64,000 nucleotides of DNA. Origin: Streptomyces sp. DvalAA-43. GTDB taxonomy: Bacteria; Actinomycetota; Actinomycetes; Streptomycetales; Streptomycetaceae. Below, in pieces: positions 34,718 through 42,815 of the stretch; the stretch's first letter is position 1; every line of letters starts with the position of its first letter. The stretch covers positions 1 to 64,000 of the forward strand of contig NZ_FMBW01000039.1 of assembly GCF_900091725.1 (NCBI RefSeq), in the 5' to 3' direction. Both the position numbers and the translations under genes were made by a program. The notes under the pieces were generated by a model. The model was not told the origin of the DNA. It did not search any database and saw nothing but the letters and a program-made list of their open reading frames with translations.

Positions 34718-35124
34718 GCGACGGCGGTCAGGTGGGGATCGTGCTGGTCTCGCACAGCGGCCCGGTGGCCGAGTCCGTCGCCGAGCTGGCCAAGGGCCTT
34801 GCCGCGGGCGGCGCCACCGCCCCGGTGGCCGCCGCCGGCGGCACCCCGGCGGGCGGCCTCGGCACGAGTGCGGAGCTGATCGCCGAGGCAGCCAGGTCGG
34901 TGGACTCGGGCGCGGGTGTCGCGCTCCTGGTCGACCTGGGCAGCGCGGTGCTCACCGTCAAGTCGATGCTGGCCGAGGGCGACGAGCTGCCGGACGGCTC
35001 CCGGCTGGTGGACGCGCCGTTCGTGGAGGGCGCCGTGGCGGCCGTGGTCACCGCTTCGGCGGGCGGCGACATCGCGGCGGTGGAGGCCGCGGCGTCGGAG
35101 GCGTACAGGTACCGCAAGCTGTAG
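34714..35124 (+). CDS. dhaM: PTS-dependent dihydroxyacetone kinase phosphoryl donor DhaM (EIIA domain)
   Basis: A 136-residue single-domain DhaM from ATG 34714 (ATGA overlap). GIVLVSHSGPVAE carries the phosphorylated His14 of the mannose-type EIIA fold, and LLVDLGSAVLTVKSM is the other signature. It lacks the HPr and EI-like domains of the E. coli protein, so the general PTS (EI, HPr), encoded elsewhere, must donate phosphate to it. A strong hairpin follows. Confidence 0.93.
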   Translation: MSDGGQVGIVLVSHSGPVAESVAELAKGLAAGGATAPVAAAGGTPAGGLGTSAELIAEAARSVDSGAGVALLVDLGSAVLTVKSMLAEGDELPDGSRLVDAPFVEGAVAAVVTASAGGDIAAVEAAASEAYRYRKL

Positions 35125-35132
35125 GCGGTGGG

Positions 35133-35166
35133 GCCGCCCCGCACCGTGTGGTGGGTGCGGGGCGGC
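35133..35166. terminator. bidirectional terminator after dhaM
   Basis: GCCGCCCCGCACC (35133-35145) and GGTGCGGGGCGGC (35154-35166) give a perfect 13-bp stem with an 8-nt loop, between the convergent dhaM and phosphodiesterase genes. Confidence 0.8.
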
Positions 35167-35179
35167 ACGCTTCGGCCCG

Positions 35180-38100
35180 TCAGGCCGCCGACGCGGATCC
35201 GGCGGCCGCGATCCTGATCCGTACGTTCTGGGTGGTGCCGTTGACCGTCACGGCGAGGGTGACCGCGCCCGGCCGCAGCGCGGTGAGGGTGCCGGTGACC
35301 GGGTCGAAGACCGCCGTGTGGCGGTGGCGGGCACCGCTCCGGTCGCCGATGTGGACGTTCGGGGAGCCGGTCCAGTCCGCGGCGAGCGGGAAGCCGACCG
35401 GGACGTCGCGGGTCCCCTGGATGACCGTCGCGGTGACCTTCGTACGGCCTCCGGCGCCGAGCACCGCGGGCGCGTCGATCCGCAGCGCGTCCACGTGCGC
35501 GCGGGTCTGGACGGAGACCCAGTCGGGCCCGCCCTGCCACGGCCGTTGCCGCGCGGCGGCCTGTGCTCCGTGGCCGACGCGGTCGGCGCCGACCAGCGAC
35601 CAGCCGGTGAAGCCGCCGTCGTCCGCGGGCCCGGCCGGCGCCTTTCCGGAGTTGCCGTTGATCAGATAGGGCACCCCGTCGACGTGCGAGGCATGGAAGA
35701 CCCCGACGTGGCTGCCGATGAAGGCCGCGCCCTTGCCCGTCGTACGGCGGAAGTCGGCGAGCCACTGTTCGACCAGGGCCGCTTCCTTGCGGTCCCCGAG
35801 CTGGCTGCCCTTCTGCACGGTCGGATCGCGCGGCGGCACGTGCTCGATCAGCATCAGCGAATCGACGGTCCGGTCCTCGGCCGCCGCGTCCAGCTGGGCG
35901 CGGAACTCCTTGATCTGGGCGAAGCCGCCGCCGCGCAGGCTGAGGCTGGAGGTGTCGAGCGTGACGAAGCGGGTGCCCTTGTGGTCGAACGTCCGCTGGG
36001 CGGGCCCGAATTCGGTGACGAAGTTGTCGATCCTGCCGCCCATCACCTCATGGTTGCCCGGTACGTAGTACCAGGGCAGGGAGTCGCCGAGCTCCTCGGT
36101 GAGGATGTGGCGGGCGAAGGCCAGGTCCGCGGGCGATCCCTCGTCGACGAGGTCCCCGTTGACGACCAGGAAGTCCGGGGCCGCCGCCTTGATCTCGCGC
36201 AGGGTGCGCCGTGCCTGGGCGACGATCGCGCTGTCCGGGTCGCGGGCGACGAACTGGGCGTCGGACATCACCGCGAACCGCCAGTCCCGGCGCCCGGTCA
36301 CGGCCGCCGGGTCGATCAGCGGGTCGGCGGGCGCGGCCTGTTCGGGGAGCTCGACGGTGGGCGGCACCTGGGCGGTGAGGTCGTCGATCACGATCTCGCC
36401 CGTGTACTGCTGGGCCGCGCCGGTCTCCGCGAGGTAGAAGCGCGAGACCGAGAGCGGCATGGCGGCTCCCGGCGGCACGTCGAAGGTGACCTGCCGCCAG
36501 CCGTTCCAGGTGACGTACGGTCCGCGCAGCAGTTGGTCGGAGCCGGCCGCGTCCTTGAGGTGCAGGGTCGGCCAGGCGCCCCGGCCGTCGCCCTTGATCC
36601 ACAGCTTGAACGACTGGGGCTGGCCGGGCACGGGGACCGGCTGGGGCGGGGCGGCGTAGGCGGCGCGGGTCGCGGTGGACCGGGTGAAGTCGTAGCTGAG
36701 CCTCAGTCCGGTGCCGGTGTGGCCGTCGGACGTGGCCTCCAGCGATCCGGCCGCCCGCGCCTGGCTGAACTTCCAGGCCCCTGCGTCGTCGAAGGAGGAG
36801 ACGGCCTGTTCGGTGAGACCGACGCTGACGGCGAGGACGGTACTGGTGCCGCCGACGGTCGCCGTGATCCGTCCGGCGCCGGAACCGGTGCGCGAGGCGA
36901 CGGTGAACGAGCCCCGGCCGTCGTCGCGGACGTCGAAGAGCGTGCGGTCGTAGTCGAGCGCGATGTCGCGCGGCTCGACGGGGGCGCTGGTGCCGTGGGC
37001 GTCGAGCCCGACGATGCCGAAGGTGCCGGTGGCCCCGGCGTCGGCGAGGCCCACCCGCTGGGTGGTGGGCTCGATCCGGGCCAGCTTGTCGAGAACGGTC
37101 AGGGACGTGCTCCCGCGCGCCGGTCCGTGCTCGGCCCGTACGTCGGTGGTGCCGCTGCGGCGCGCGGTGAAGAGGCCGTCGCCGTCGACCGTGCCGACGG
37201 AGCCGTGAGCGGTGTGCCAGCGCGGGGTGCCCTGCGCGGGGCCGTACGTCTCGTCGTATCCGGTCGCGCTGAGGGGCCGGGTGAGGCCGGGGAAGACCCG
37301 GTCGGGGTGGCCGCCCTTGACAGGGTCGACGCCCGGGGCGGAGCCGGCGGGGGTACGGGGCTGGACCCAGTAGCCCTTCAGCCGTCCGCTGCCGTCGGGG
37401 GCGGTGAGGGCGAGACCGTTGGGAACGGTGCGTTCACTGCCGTCGGAGGGGCTGTTCTCCACCCGGAGCGCGTCGCTGCCGGGTGAGCGGGCGACGAGGG
37501 TCGACGATCCGCCGCCGTCGAGGTTCAGCGCGCTGTACGAGCCGGCGCGCCGCATCATCAGGGCGAGTTCGGTGAGGGTGACGCCGCCGCTGTCGGCCTG
37601 CCGTCCGTCGACGGTGAGGATCTGCATGGTCCGGCCGTCCTGGGAGAACCCGACGGCGGTGCGGGGCGCGGCGGTGTTGTTGCCCTCGCCGTCGTGGTTC
37701 TGCGCGACTCCGTCGACGACGAGGAGTTCCCGGCCGCCGACGGCGGTGCGCGGCACGGCCCCGCTGTCGGTGCGTGCCCGGTAGGTCAGGGACACCGGGT
37801 CGCCGGGCTTCAGGGCGTCGAGCGCGGCGGCCCCGGCCTCGCGTCCGACCAGGACGGTGGTGCCGTCGGGGACGGCCCCCGATCCGGGGGTGCGGGAGAC
37901 GGAGACGACCTTGCCGTCACGTACCGCCGCTTCGGCGACCGGGGTCGCGTTGTCGACGGTCAGGGCGCGGTCGGCGGTTCCCCAGGCGGAGGTGTACGCG
38001 CCGACCCCGCCGGCCGGCACATTGGCGGCGTTGTACGCGTCGAGGGGTCGCTGCCCGGCCGGCAGGGTGAGCGTTCCCTCGAAGTAGAGGTTCAGGATGC

Positions 38101-38716
38101 GGCCAGCGCTGTCGGGGCCGATGCCGACGGCCCGGTCGACCCCGGGCGCGGGCGACTGGACGGTGGCCCCGTCCTTGATGCCGATCCCCTCGGGCGCGCC
38201 GGTCTGGTTGATGTCGAAGAAGTCGGCGTTGATCGCGGCGACGGTGCGGCGGCCGCGGCCCGCGTCATGTGCGGCGGCGAGTTCGGAGACGGTGTGCCGC
38301 TCGGAGACCTTGCCGGAGGAGAGGTAGTCGGCGCGTACGCCGCTGCCTGCGAGATCGACCGAGAGGCTGTCGACACGCAGCCACTTGTCGGACTCCAGCC
38401 GGTCGTACGAGCTGAGGCGGACCCCGGGGGCGATCGGGCGGTCCGCACGCGCGGTCTCGATCCCGTCGCCGTCCACGACCGATCGGGGCGCCGCGCCCGC
38501 CGCGTTGCTCGCGGGTGGTGGCGCGACCGGTCTGAGGATCTCGGCGGAGGTGCGGGGACGTGGGTCGGGGGTCGAGTCCGCGAGTGCGGGAGAGACCATG
38601 CCGACGGTCATGGCGGCCACCGTCGCGAGCAGCACGAGCGGGCGCGTGGCCGTCGCGTCCCGCCGCGCCGCCCTCCCGTGCGGTCGAGTCGTCCTGCCGA
38701 CTGTGCCAAGGCCCAC
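35180..38716 (-). CDS. secreted phosphodiester glycosidase / metallophosphoesterase, multidomain
   Basis: An 1178-residue exported protein. GTG 38716 is chosen for its AGGAGG 4 bp upstream; the open frame extends to 38932 without a better start. The signal peptide ends near residue 50 (VSPALA). Residues about 130-430 form an NAGPA-type phosphodiester glycosidase domain (AAINADFFDINQ, NLDGGGSSTLV). Ig/CBM-like beta domains follow (about 440-790; WNGWRQVTFDVPPG resembles a carbohydrate-binding jelly roll). A calcineurin-like metallophosphoesterase domain spans about 800-1050 (VMSDAQF, VVNGDLVDEGSP, YVPGNHEVMGG, LIEHVPP), and a C-terminal beta domain closes the protein. Both catalytic parts act on phosphodiesters, suggesting degradation of a wall glycan-phosphate polymer such as teichoic acid. 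The substrate is inferred. Confidence 0.85.
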   Translation of the reverse strand: MGLGTVGRTTRPHGRAARRDATATRPLVLLATVAAMTVGMVSPALADSTPDPRPRTSAEILRPVAPPPASNAAGAAPRSVVDGDGIETARADRPIAPGVRLSSYDRLESDKWLRVDSLSVDLAGSGVRADYLSSGKVSERHTVSELAAAHDAGRGRRTVAAINADFFDINQTGAPEGIGIKDGATVQSPAPGVDRAVGIGPDSAGRILNLYFEGTLTLPAGQRPLDAYNAANVPAGGVGAYTSAWGTADRALTVDNATPVAEAAVRDGKVVSVSRTPGSGAVPDGTTVLVGREAGAAALDALKPGDPVSLTYRARTDSGAVPRTAVGGRELLVVDGVAQNHDGEGNNTAAPRTAVGFSQDGRTMQILTVDGRQADSGGVTLTELALMMRRAGSYSALNLDGGGSSTLVARSPGSDALRVENSPSDGSERTVPNGLALTAPDGSGRLKGYWVQPRTPAGSAPGVDPVKGGHPDRVFPGLTRPLSATGYDETYGPAQGTPRWHTAHGSVGTVDGDGLFTARRSGTTDVRAEHGPARGSTSLTVLDKLARIEPTTQRVGLADAGATGTFGIVGLDAHGTSAPVEPRDIALDYDRTLFDVRDDGRGSFTVASRTGSGAGRITATVGGTSTVLAVSVGLTEQAVSSFDDAGAWKFSQARAAGSLEATSDGHTGTGLRLSYDFTRSTATRAAYAAPPQPVPVPGQPQSFKLWIKGDGRGAWPTLHLKDAAGSDQLLRGPYVTWNGWRQVTFDVPPGAAMPLSVSRFYLAETGAAQQYTGEIVIDDLTAQVPPTVELPEQAAPADPLIDPAAVTGRRDWRFAVMSDAQFVARDPDSAIVAQARRTLREIKAAAPDFLVVNGDLVDEGSPADLAFARHILTEELGDSLPWYYVPGNHEVMGGRIDNFVTEFGPAQRTFDHKGTRFVTLDTSSLSLRGGGFAQIKEFRAQLDAAAEDRTVDSLMLIEHVPPRDPTVQKGSQLGDRKEAALVEQWLADFRRTTGKGAAFIGSHVGVFHASHVDGVPYLINGNSGKAPAGPADDGGFTGWSLVGADRVGHGAQAAARQRPWQGGPDWVSVQTRAHVDALRIDAPAVLGAGGRTKVTATVIQGTRDVPVGFPLAADWTGSPNVHIGDRSGARHRHTAVFDPVTGTLTALRPGAVTLAVTVNGTTQNVRIRIAAAGSASAA

Positions 38717-38925
38717 AAGTCCTCCTGGAATCCCGATGGTTGCGCGGCCCGGTACGGGCAACAGGCGCTGTCGGCGGACAGCATGGCCGCGCGCGCGACC
38801 GCGCACCAGGGGGCATCGGGAACCTCGCGGCGAACAGGACGCGTCGGCTCGACGACGGCAATGATCATCGGGAAGGGGGTGTCGTGCGCGGCGCCGCGCC
38901 CCGGCCGGGGCGCAGACTTGACGGC

Positions 38926-39480
38926 ATGCCATCCCAGAAGCGCGCCAGGCGCAGTGCGGGCCTGCTCCTGTTCCGTCGGCCGGACGGACGGTCGGACGGA
39001 ACCGTGGATGATGGAGCCGTGGACGACGGGGCCGGTTTCGAGGTGCTCATCGGGCACATGGGCGGCCCGTTCTGGGCGGGCCGGAGGAGCGCGGCATGGT
39101 CGATCCCCAAGGGGGAGTACGGCCCCGAGGAGGAGCCCGCGGCCGCCGCGCGCCGTGAGTTCGAGGAGGAGTTCGGCCGTCCGGCGCCGGAGGGCGAGTG
39201 GGTGCCGCTGGGCGAGGCACGTCAGTCCGGCGGCAAGACCGTGACGGTGTGGGCGCTGGAGGCGGATATCGACGCCGCCTCGGCGGTCCCGGGGACGTTC
39301 ACCCTGGAGTGGCCGAGGAGGTCGGGCGTGCTGCGGGAGTTCCCGGAGGTCGACGAGTTCGCCTGGTGCACACCCCGGGAGGCGGCGGAACGGCTCGTCA
39401 CGGGCCAGCGGGTCTTCCTCGACCGGCTGCGGGAACACCTGGCCGACGGGCGGGTGACGCCCGGTCGGGACGGGCCCTGA
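38926..39480 (+). CDS. NUDIX hydrolase
   Basis: A 184-residue protein from ATG 38926. The NUDIX box is complete: GEYGPEEEPAAAARREFEEE followed by FG, fitting G-x5-E-x7-R-E-x-x-E-E-x-G. SAGLLLFRR at the start and WSIPKGEY before the box match the small NTP-pyrophosphohydrolase/DNA-repair group of actinobacterial NUDIX proteins. An insert of about 15 Asp/Gly-rich residues near position 25 is unusual. It is divergent from the phosphodiesterase gene. The substrate is unknown. Confidence 0.88.
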   Translation: MPSQKRARRSAGLLLFRRPDGRSDGTVDDGAVDDGAGFEVLIGHMGGPFWAGRRSAAWSIPKGEYGPEEEPAAAARREFEEEFGRPAPEGEWVPLGEARQSGGKTVTVWALEADIDAASAVPGTFTLEWPRRSGVLREFPEVDEFAWCTPREAAERLVTGQRVFLDRLREHLADGRVTPGRDGP

Positions 39481-39534
39481 GCGGGCCGTTCGCCGACCGG
39501 GCTACCGGCCTTGGGACCGACGGGGCCGGAGGGG

Positions 39535-40479
39535 TCAGTGGTGCGGGCTCTCGCCCTGGGCCGCCTCGATGCTGCTGTGCAGATCGCTCGTCGCGTCGAG
39601 CGCGGCGGCCCCGGAGACGACCAGGCAGGCCAGCAGCACCGCGGCCGCGGCACGGCCGACCCGTGGCCGGGCGGTGCTCCGGCCGAGCAGTGCGGCGACA
39701 CGGCGCGGTACGGGCCCGGTCGCGGCGGCGAGCGCCACGCGTGGGCGGGGCTGCGGAACGCCTTCGGCGGAGCGTGCGGCGAGGGCGGCCCGGCCGATGG
39801 CCCGCGCGGCGACGCGTCGGTCGCCGACGGCGGTGGCGGCCGCCTCGTCGGCGCAGCGTTCCAGGGCGTAGCCCATCGGGCCACGCAGGGAACGCAGAGC
39901 CGGATGGCAGAGCGCGGCGACTTCGGCGGCGGCGAGGAAGAGGTGGTGACGGCCTTCGAGATGGGCGCGTTCGTGTGCCAGCAGCGCATCGCGCTCGGCG
40001 GGACCGAGGGCGCGCAGCATTCCCGTGGTGACGACGATCCGGCCGGGAGTCCCGGGGCGGCCCGGGAGCGCATAGGCGTCGGGGCGGCTGTCCCGCAGGA
40101 CCGCCAGCTCGCCCTCGGCGCGCCCGTCGGACCGCCCGGCCCGGCACAGCTCCGCCCAGTGGCGGCGGGCGGCGCGGGCCACGGCGGCGGCGCAGCCCAC
40201 GAGGAGCGCCAGTGCGGCGGCCGCGAGGGGGATGGTGGCGGCCGGGGCGGCGTCGGAGAGCGGCCGGACGAGTTCGCCGAGGGCGGAGACCGTGGAGAAC
40301 CGGGTCGCGCCGGGCACCACGAGCAGAACCAGGGCGAGGACGCTGCACAGGGCGAGGCCGACGCCCGTCGCGGCGAGCAGCCGTACGGCACGCACCGGCG
40401 AGAGCGCGTCCGCCAGTCGGCGGGCGGCGGGTACCGCCAGGAACGGCATCAGCAGCGGAACCCACACGGCGTAGATCAT
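39535..40479 (-). CDS. M56-family membrane metallopeptidase (BlaR1/MecR1-type sensor protease)
   Basis: A 314-residue protein from ATG 40479 (ATGA overlap with the blaI-type stop). There are four predicted transmembrane segments (about residues 5-20, 32-55, 80-100, 280-300). The zinc site HExxH is present as LLAHERAHLEG (His169, Glu170, His173), with LERCADEAAA providing the third ligand. There is no C-terminal penicillin-binding sensor domain, so the signal is sensed by the membrane part or another protein. M56 peptidases cleave or trigger cleavage of the partner BlaI repressor. Here the partner gene lies immediately upstream in the same operon. Confidence 0.9.
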   Translation of the reverse strand: MIYAVWVPLLMPFLAVPAARRLADALSPVRAVRLLAATGVGLALCSVLALVLLVVPGATRFSTVSALGELVRPLSDAAPAATIPLAAAALALLVGCAAAVARAARRHWAELCRAGRSDGRAEGELAVLRDSRPDAYALPGRPGTPGRIVVTTGMLRALGPAERDALLAHERAHLEGRHHLFLAAAEVAALCHPALRSLRGPMGYALERCADEAAATAVGDRRVAARAIGRAALAARSAEGVPQPRPRVALAAATGPVPRRVAALLGRSTARPRVGRAAAAVLLACLVVSGAAALDATSDLHSSIEAAQGESPHH

Positions 40480-40949
40480 GGGGCCTCCCCGTCCAGCAGG
40501 TCCCGGAGCAGTTGCTCGTCCTCGTCGGTGAGCTGCGAGACGAACCGGGCCAGGACGGTGCTGCGGTCCTCCTGCTTCCGCAGCTCGCTGTGCATGCGGC
40601 GGGCGGTCAGACCGGGGGCGTCCTCGGTGGGCGTGTAGGCGAATCCGCGACCGGCCCGGGTGCGGGCGACCGTGCCCTTCTCGTACAGGCGCGACAGGAT
40701 CGTCGTGACGGTGGTGCGGGCGAGTTCCGTGCCGAGCGCGCCCTGGACCTGCCCGGGGGTGAGTGGCGTTCCGGCCGCCCAGAGCGCCGCCAGGATCGTG
40801 GACTCCAGCTCTCCTGCGGGCCGACGGTCCGATGCGGCGGTGGGCCGCGACGGGGGCTGCGGGGCGGTGTCCGGCGCCGGTCGCGATGCCGGTTCGCGGT
40901 GCGGGCGGGAGTCGGGTTCTCCGCTCGATATCCCCTTCACCTGGGACAT
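40476..40949 (-). CDS. BlaI/MecI/CopY-family repressor
   Basis: A 157-residue protein from ATG 40949. An unusual proline-rich N-terminal extension of about 45 residues precedes the winged helix. The domain shows LESTILAALWAAGTPLTPGQ, LARTTVTTILSRLYEKGTVA and RAGRGFAYTPTEDA, typical of BlaI. The C-terminal dimerisation part (FVSQLTDEDEQLLRDLL) is intact. It should bind the perfect palindrome at 40976-41008, 27 bp upstream of its start codon, repressing its own operon and possibly the divergent dedA-PAP2 genes. Confidence 0.92.
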   Translation of the reverse strand: MSQVKGISSGEPDSRPHREPASRPAPDTAPQPPSRPTAASDRRPAGELESTILAALWAAGTPLTPGQVQGALGTELARTTVTTILSRLYEKGTVARTRAGRGFAYTPTEDAPGLTARRMHSELRKQEDRSTVLARFVSQLTDEDEQLLRDLLDGEAP

Positions 40950-40975
40950 GGGAACTCTCCTCCCCGTTCGGGCGT

Positions 40976-41008
40976 CTACAGTGATGTAGACCGTCTACAT
41001 CACTGTAG
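40976..41008. promoter_or_regulatory. BlaI-type operator: perfect 33-bp palindrome
   Basis: CTACAGTGATGTAGAC (40976-40991), one central C, then GTCTACATCACTGTAG (40993-41008): 16 of 16 bases pair. Each arm also contains its own TACA-N4-TGTA dyad (40977-40988 and 40996-41007), the core of BlaI/MecI operators. It lies in the 114 bp between the divergent repressor and dedA-type genes. Confidence 0.85.
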
Positions 41009-41063
41009 TCAGTCCGGGCGTTCCAACGGGCCGCCCGCTCACCATTATGGGAGACCCTCCACC

Positions 41064-41732
41064 GTGTCCGTATTCCCACTGGCGTCCGCGCCACAGGCGG
41101 TGAACCTGCTGGACGCGGGGTCACTGCTCGGAGCGTTCGGCGCGCTCGGCATCGCGGTCGTGCTCTTCGCCGAGACGGGACTGCTCGTCGGCTTCTTCCT
41201 CCCCGGCGATTCCCTGCTGTTCACCGCGGGCCTTCTCTGTGTGTCCGGCACCCATGGTCCGGTGCGGCTGTCGTTGCCGCAGGTGCTGATCGCCGCCGTG
41301 GCCGGTGCGCTGCTCGGCGCCCAGGCGGGGTACTGGATCGGCAGACGGGGCGGCCGGGCCCTGCTCGCCCGCAGCCGCGCCAGGCGGTTGCACGAGGGCG
41401 CCGCCCGCGCCGAGGAGCTCCTCGGCAGATACGGCTACGCGCGCGCGATCGTGCTGGCCCGCTTCGTGCCCGTCGTACGTACGGTGCTCAACCCGCTGGC
41501 CGGGGCGCTCAACGTCCCGGCCCGGCTGTTCACGCTCTGGCAGGCCGTCGGCGGGCTGGTCTGGACCGTCGGGCTGGTCCTCGCGGGGTACGGGCTGGGG
41601 TCCTCGGTGCCGAACGTCGACCGCTATCTGCTGCCGATCGTCGCCCTCGTGGTCGTGGTCTCCCTCGTCCCGCTCGCCGCCGAACTGCTCCGTTCCCGGG
41701 GTCGGCGCACCGCGGAAGGGGAGAACAGCTGA
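41064..41732 (+). CDS. DedA-family membrane protein
   Basis: A 222-residue protein from GTG 41064, with GGGAG about 10 bp upstream; the much longer open frame upstream is rejected because it is antisense to the repressor. ETGLLVGFFLPGDSLLFTAG and ARFVPVVRTVLNPLAGALNV are the two signature blocks (re-entrant helices with conserved Glu, Asp and Arg). About five hydrophobic segments are present. DedA proteins recycle lipid carriers: members flip undecaprenyl phosphate (UptA-type) or phosphatidylethanolamine. The next gene, a PAP2 phosphatase, starts at the stop codon (TGATG overlap), a meaningful pair for C55-lipid recycling. Confidence 0.9.
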   Translation: MSVFPLASAPQAVNLLDAGSLLGAFGALGIAVVLFAETGLLVGFFLPGDSLLFTAGLLCVSGTHGPVRLSLPQVLIAAVAGALLGAQAGYWIGRRGGRALLARSRARRLHEGAARAEELLGRYGYARAIVLARFVPVVRTVLNPLAGALNVPARLFTLWQAVGGLVWTVGLVLAGYGLGSSVPNVDRYLLPIVALVVVVSLVPLAAELLRSRGRRTAEGENS

Positions 41733-42337
41733 TGCCGCTCGCCTCCACCGCCACCTCGATCGACGGTGGCCTGTACACCTGGATCACGGAGCTGGCCCAG
41801 CGCTCCCCCGCCGCGCTGGACTCCGTCATCCGCCTCTGGTCCGACTACGGGCTCGCCCTGTTCGCCGTGCTGATGCTCGCGTCCTGGTGGCGCTCCCGCT
41901 CCGCCGCCGACCCCGTTCGCACCGCCATGGCGCTCTGCGCCCCGCTCGTCGTGGTGGCCGGCTATCTCGCCAACGATCTGGTGAAGTCGCTCTTCCACGA
42001 GCAACGGCCGTGCCAGACCCTCCATGTCGTGACGGTGGAGGCGTGCCCGGCGCTCGGGGACTGGTCCTTCCCGAGCAACCACGCCGCCATCGCGGCGGCC
42101 GCGGCGACGGCGGTCTGGCTGACCGACCGGCGGCTCGGCGCCATCGCGGTGCCCGCCGCCGTGCTGATGGCCGCGTCCCGGGTGTGGATCGGTGTGCACT
42201 ACCCGCACGATGTGCTGATCGGGCTGGTGACCGGCACGCTCGTCGCCTGGCTGCTGACGATCGCGGCCCGGCGCTGCGCCCCGGCGGTGATCCGGCTGCG
42301 CGACACACCGCTGCGCCCCTTGGTCGCCGCGCGGTGA
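41732..42337 (+). CDS. PAP2-family lipid phosphatase (undecaprenyl-diphosphatase-like)
   Basis: A 201-residue protein from ATG 41732, whose first base is the last base of the dedA stop. All three catalytic motifs are present: KSLFHEQRP, FPSNHA and SRVWIGVHYPHD (acid phosphatase motif with nucleophilic His). Five or six membrane helices are predicted. PAP2 enzymes dephosphorylate undecaprenyl diphosphate or phosphatidic acid on the outer leaflet. Coupling to DedA suggests a dephosphorylation-then-flip pair that restores the carrier lipid for cell-wall synthesis. Control by the adjacent BlaI/M56 pair is inferred. Confidence 0.9.
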   Translation: MPLASTATSIDGGLYTWITELAQRSPAALDSVIRLWSDYGLALFAVLMLASWWRSRSAADPVRTAMALCAPLVVVAGYLANDLVKSLFHEQRPCQTLHVVTVEACPALGDWSFPSNHAAIAAAAATAVWLTDRRLGAIAVPAAVLMAASRVWIGVHYPHDVLIGLVTGTLVAWLLTIAARRCAPAVIRLRDTPLRPLVAAR

Positions 42338-42371
42338 GCCCGGAGGGCCGGGCCGCGGCCGGAGCGGCGCC

Positions 42372-42695
42372 CTACCGGGTGGTGCCGCCGGGCAGGCGGA
42401 TGACGGCGCGGCCGCCGTCGAGGTCGACGGTGGAGCGGTGCGGCGGGGCACCGTCCTCCTCGTCGTCGCGCATCAGCAGGGCACTCTGGCGCTCCTTCAG
42501 CTCGCTCTGCTTCCCGGGCGAGAAGCTCGCGTGCAGTTGCTCGAACCCCGTCGCCGACACCTGCCCCTGCCGCGCGCCGTTGCGCCAGGGAAGCAGACCG
42601 GCCCGCCCCGCGCGCAGCATCAGCTGATCGAGGAAGGCGACGACGGTCAGACCGATCACCAGTCCGGGCAGTGTCATCAGCGCGACGAATTCCAT
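42372..42695 (-). CDS. DUF6191-type small membrane protein
   Basis: A 107-residue protein from ATG 42695. One N-terminal transmembrane helix (LMTLPGLVIGLTVVAFLDQL) is followed by a cytoplasmic tail with FEQLHASFSPGKQSELKERQ and RDDEEDGAPPHRSTVDLDGG. This arrangement is common in Streptomyces as a conserved hypothetical (DUF6191). No function is known. It is convergent with the PAP2 gene and separated from the dehydrogenase gene by a strong palindrome. Confidence 0.7.
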   Translation of the reverse strand: MEFVALMTLPGLVIGLTVVAFLDQLMLRAGRAGLLPWRNGARQGQVSATGFEQLHASFSPGKQSELKERQSALLMRDDEEDGAPPHRSTVDLDGGRAVIRLPGGTTR

Positions 42696-42747
42696 CCGCC
42701 CAGTCTGACCGCGGGCGGCGCGGTGTCCATCGGTCGCGGGTATGAGA

Positions 42748-42780
42748 ATGCGGGCCGTCGCACCGTGCGACGGCCCGCAT
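42748..42780 (-). terminator. 33-bp perfect palindrome downstream of the alcohol dehydrogenase gene
   Basis: ATGCGGGCCGTCGCAC (42748-42763), central C, GTGCGACGGCCCGCAT (42765-42780). It lies 35 bp after the stop of the minus-strand dehydrogenase gene and 53 bp before the start of the DUF6191 gene. The GC-rich 16-bp stem with almost no loop would extrude as a very stable hairpin and most likely ends the TetR-SDR-ADH transcript. Confidence 0.65.
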
Positions 42781-42815
42781 CTGCCATGCGTGAGGATCCC
42801 GGCGAAGGGGGCCGG

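Noticed and set aside
34916..37486. 856-residue open frame on the plus strand overlapping dhaM and the phosphodiesterase gene
   Set aside because: It is antisense to a gene with clear catalytic motifs; its translation is Gly/Arg/Asp-rich with no domain, the usual artefact of high-GC codon bias.
39535..40949. Interpretation of the BlaI/M56 pair as a beta-lactam resistance operon
   Set aside because: No beta-lactamase or PBP gene is adjacent and the M56 protein has no penicillin-binding sensor domain.
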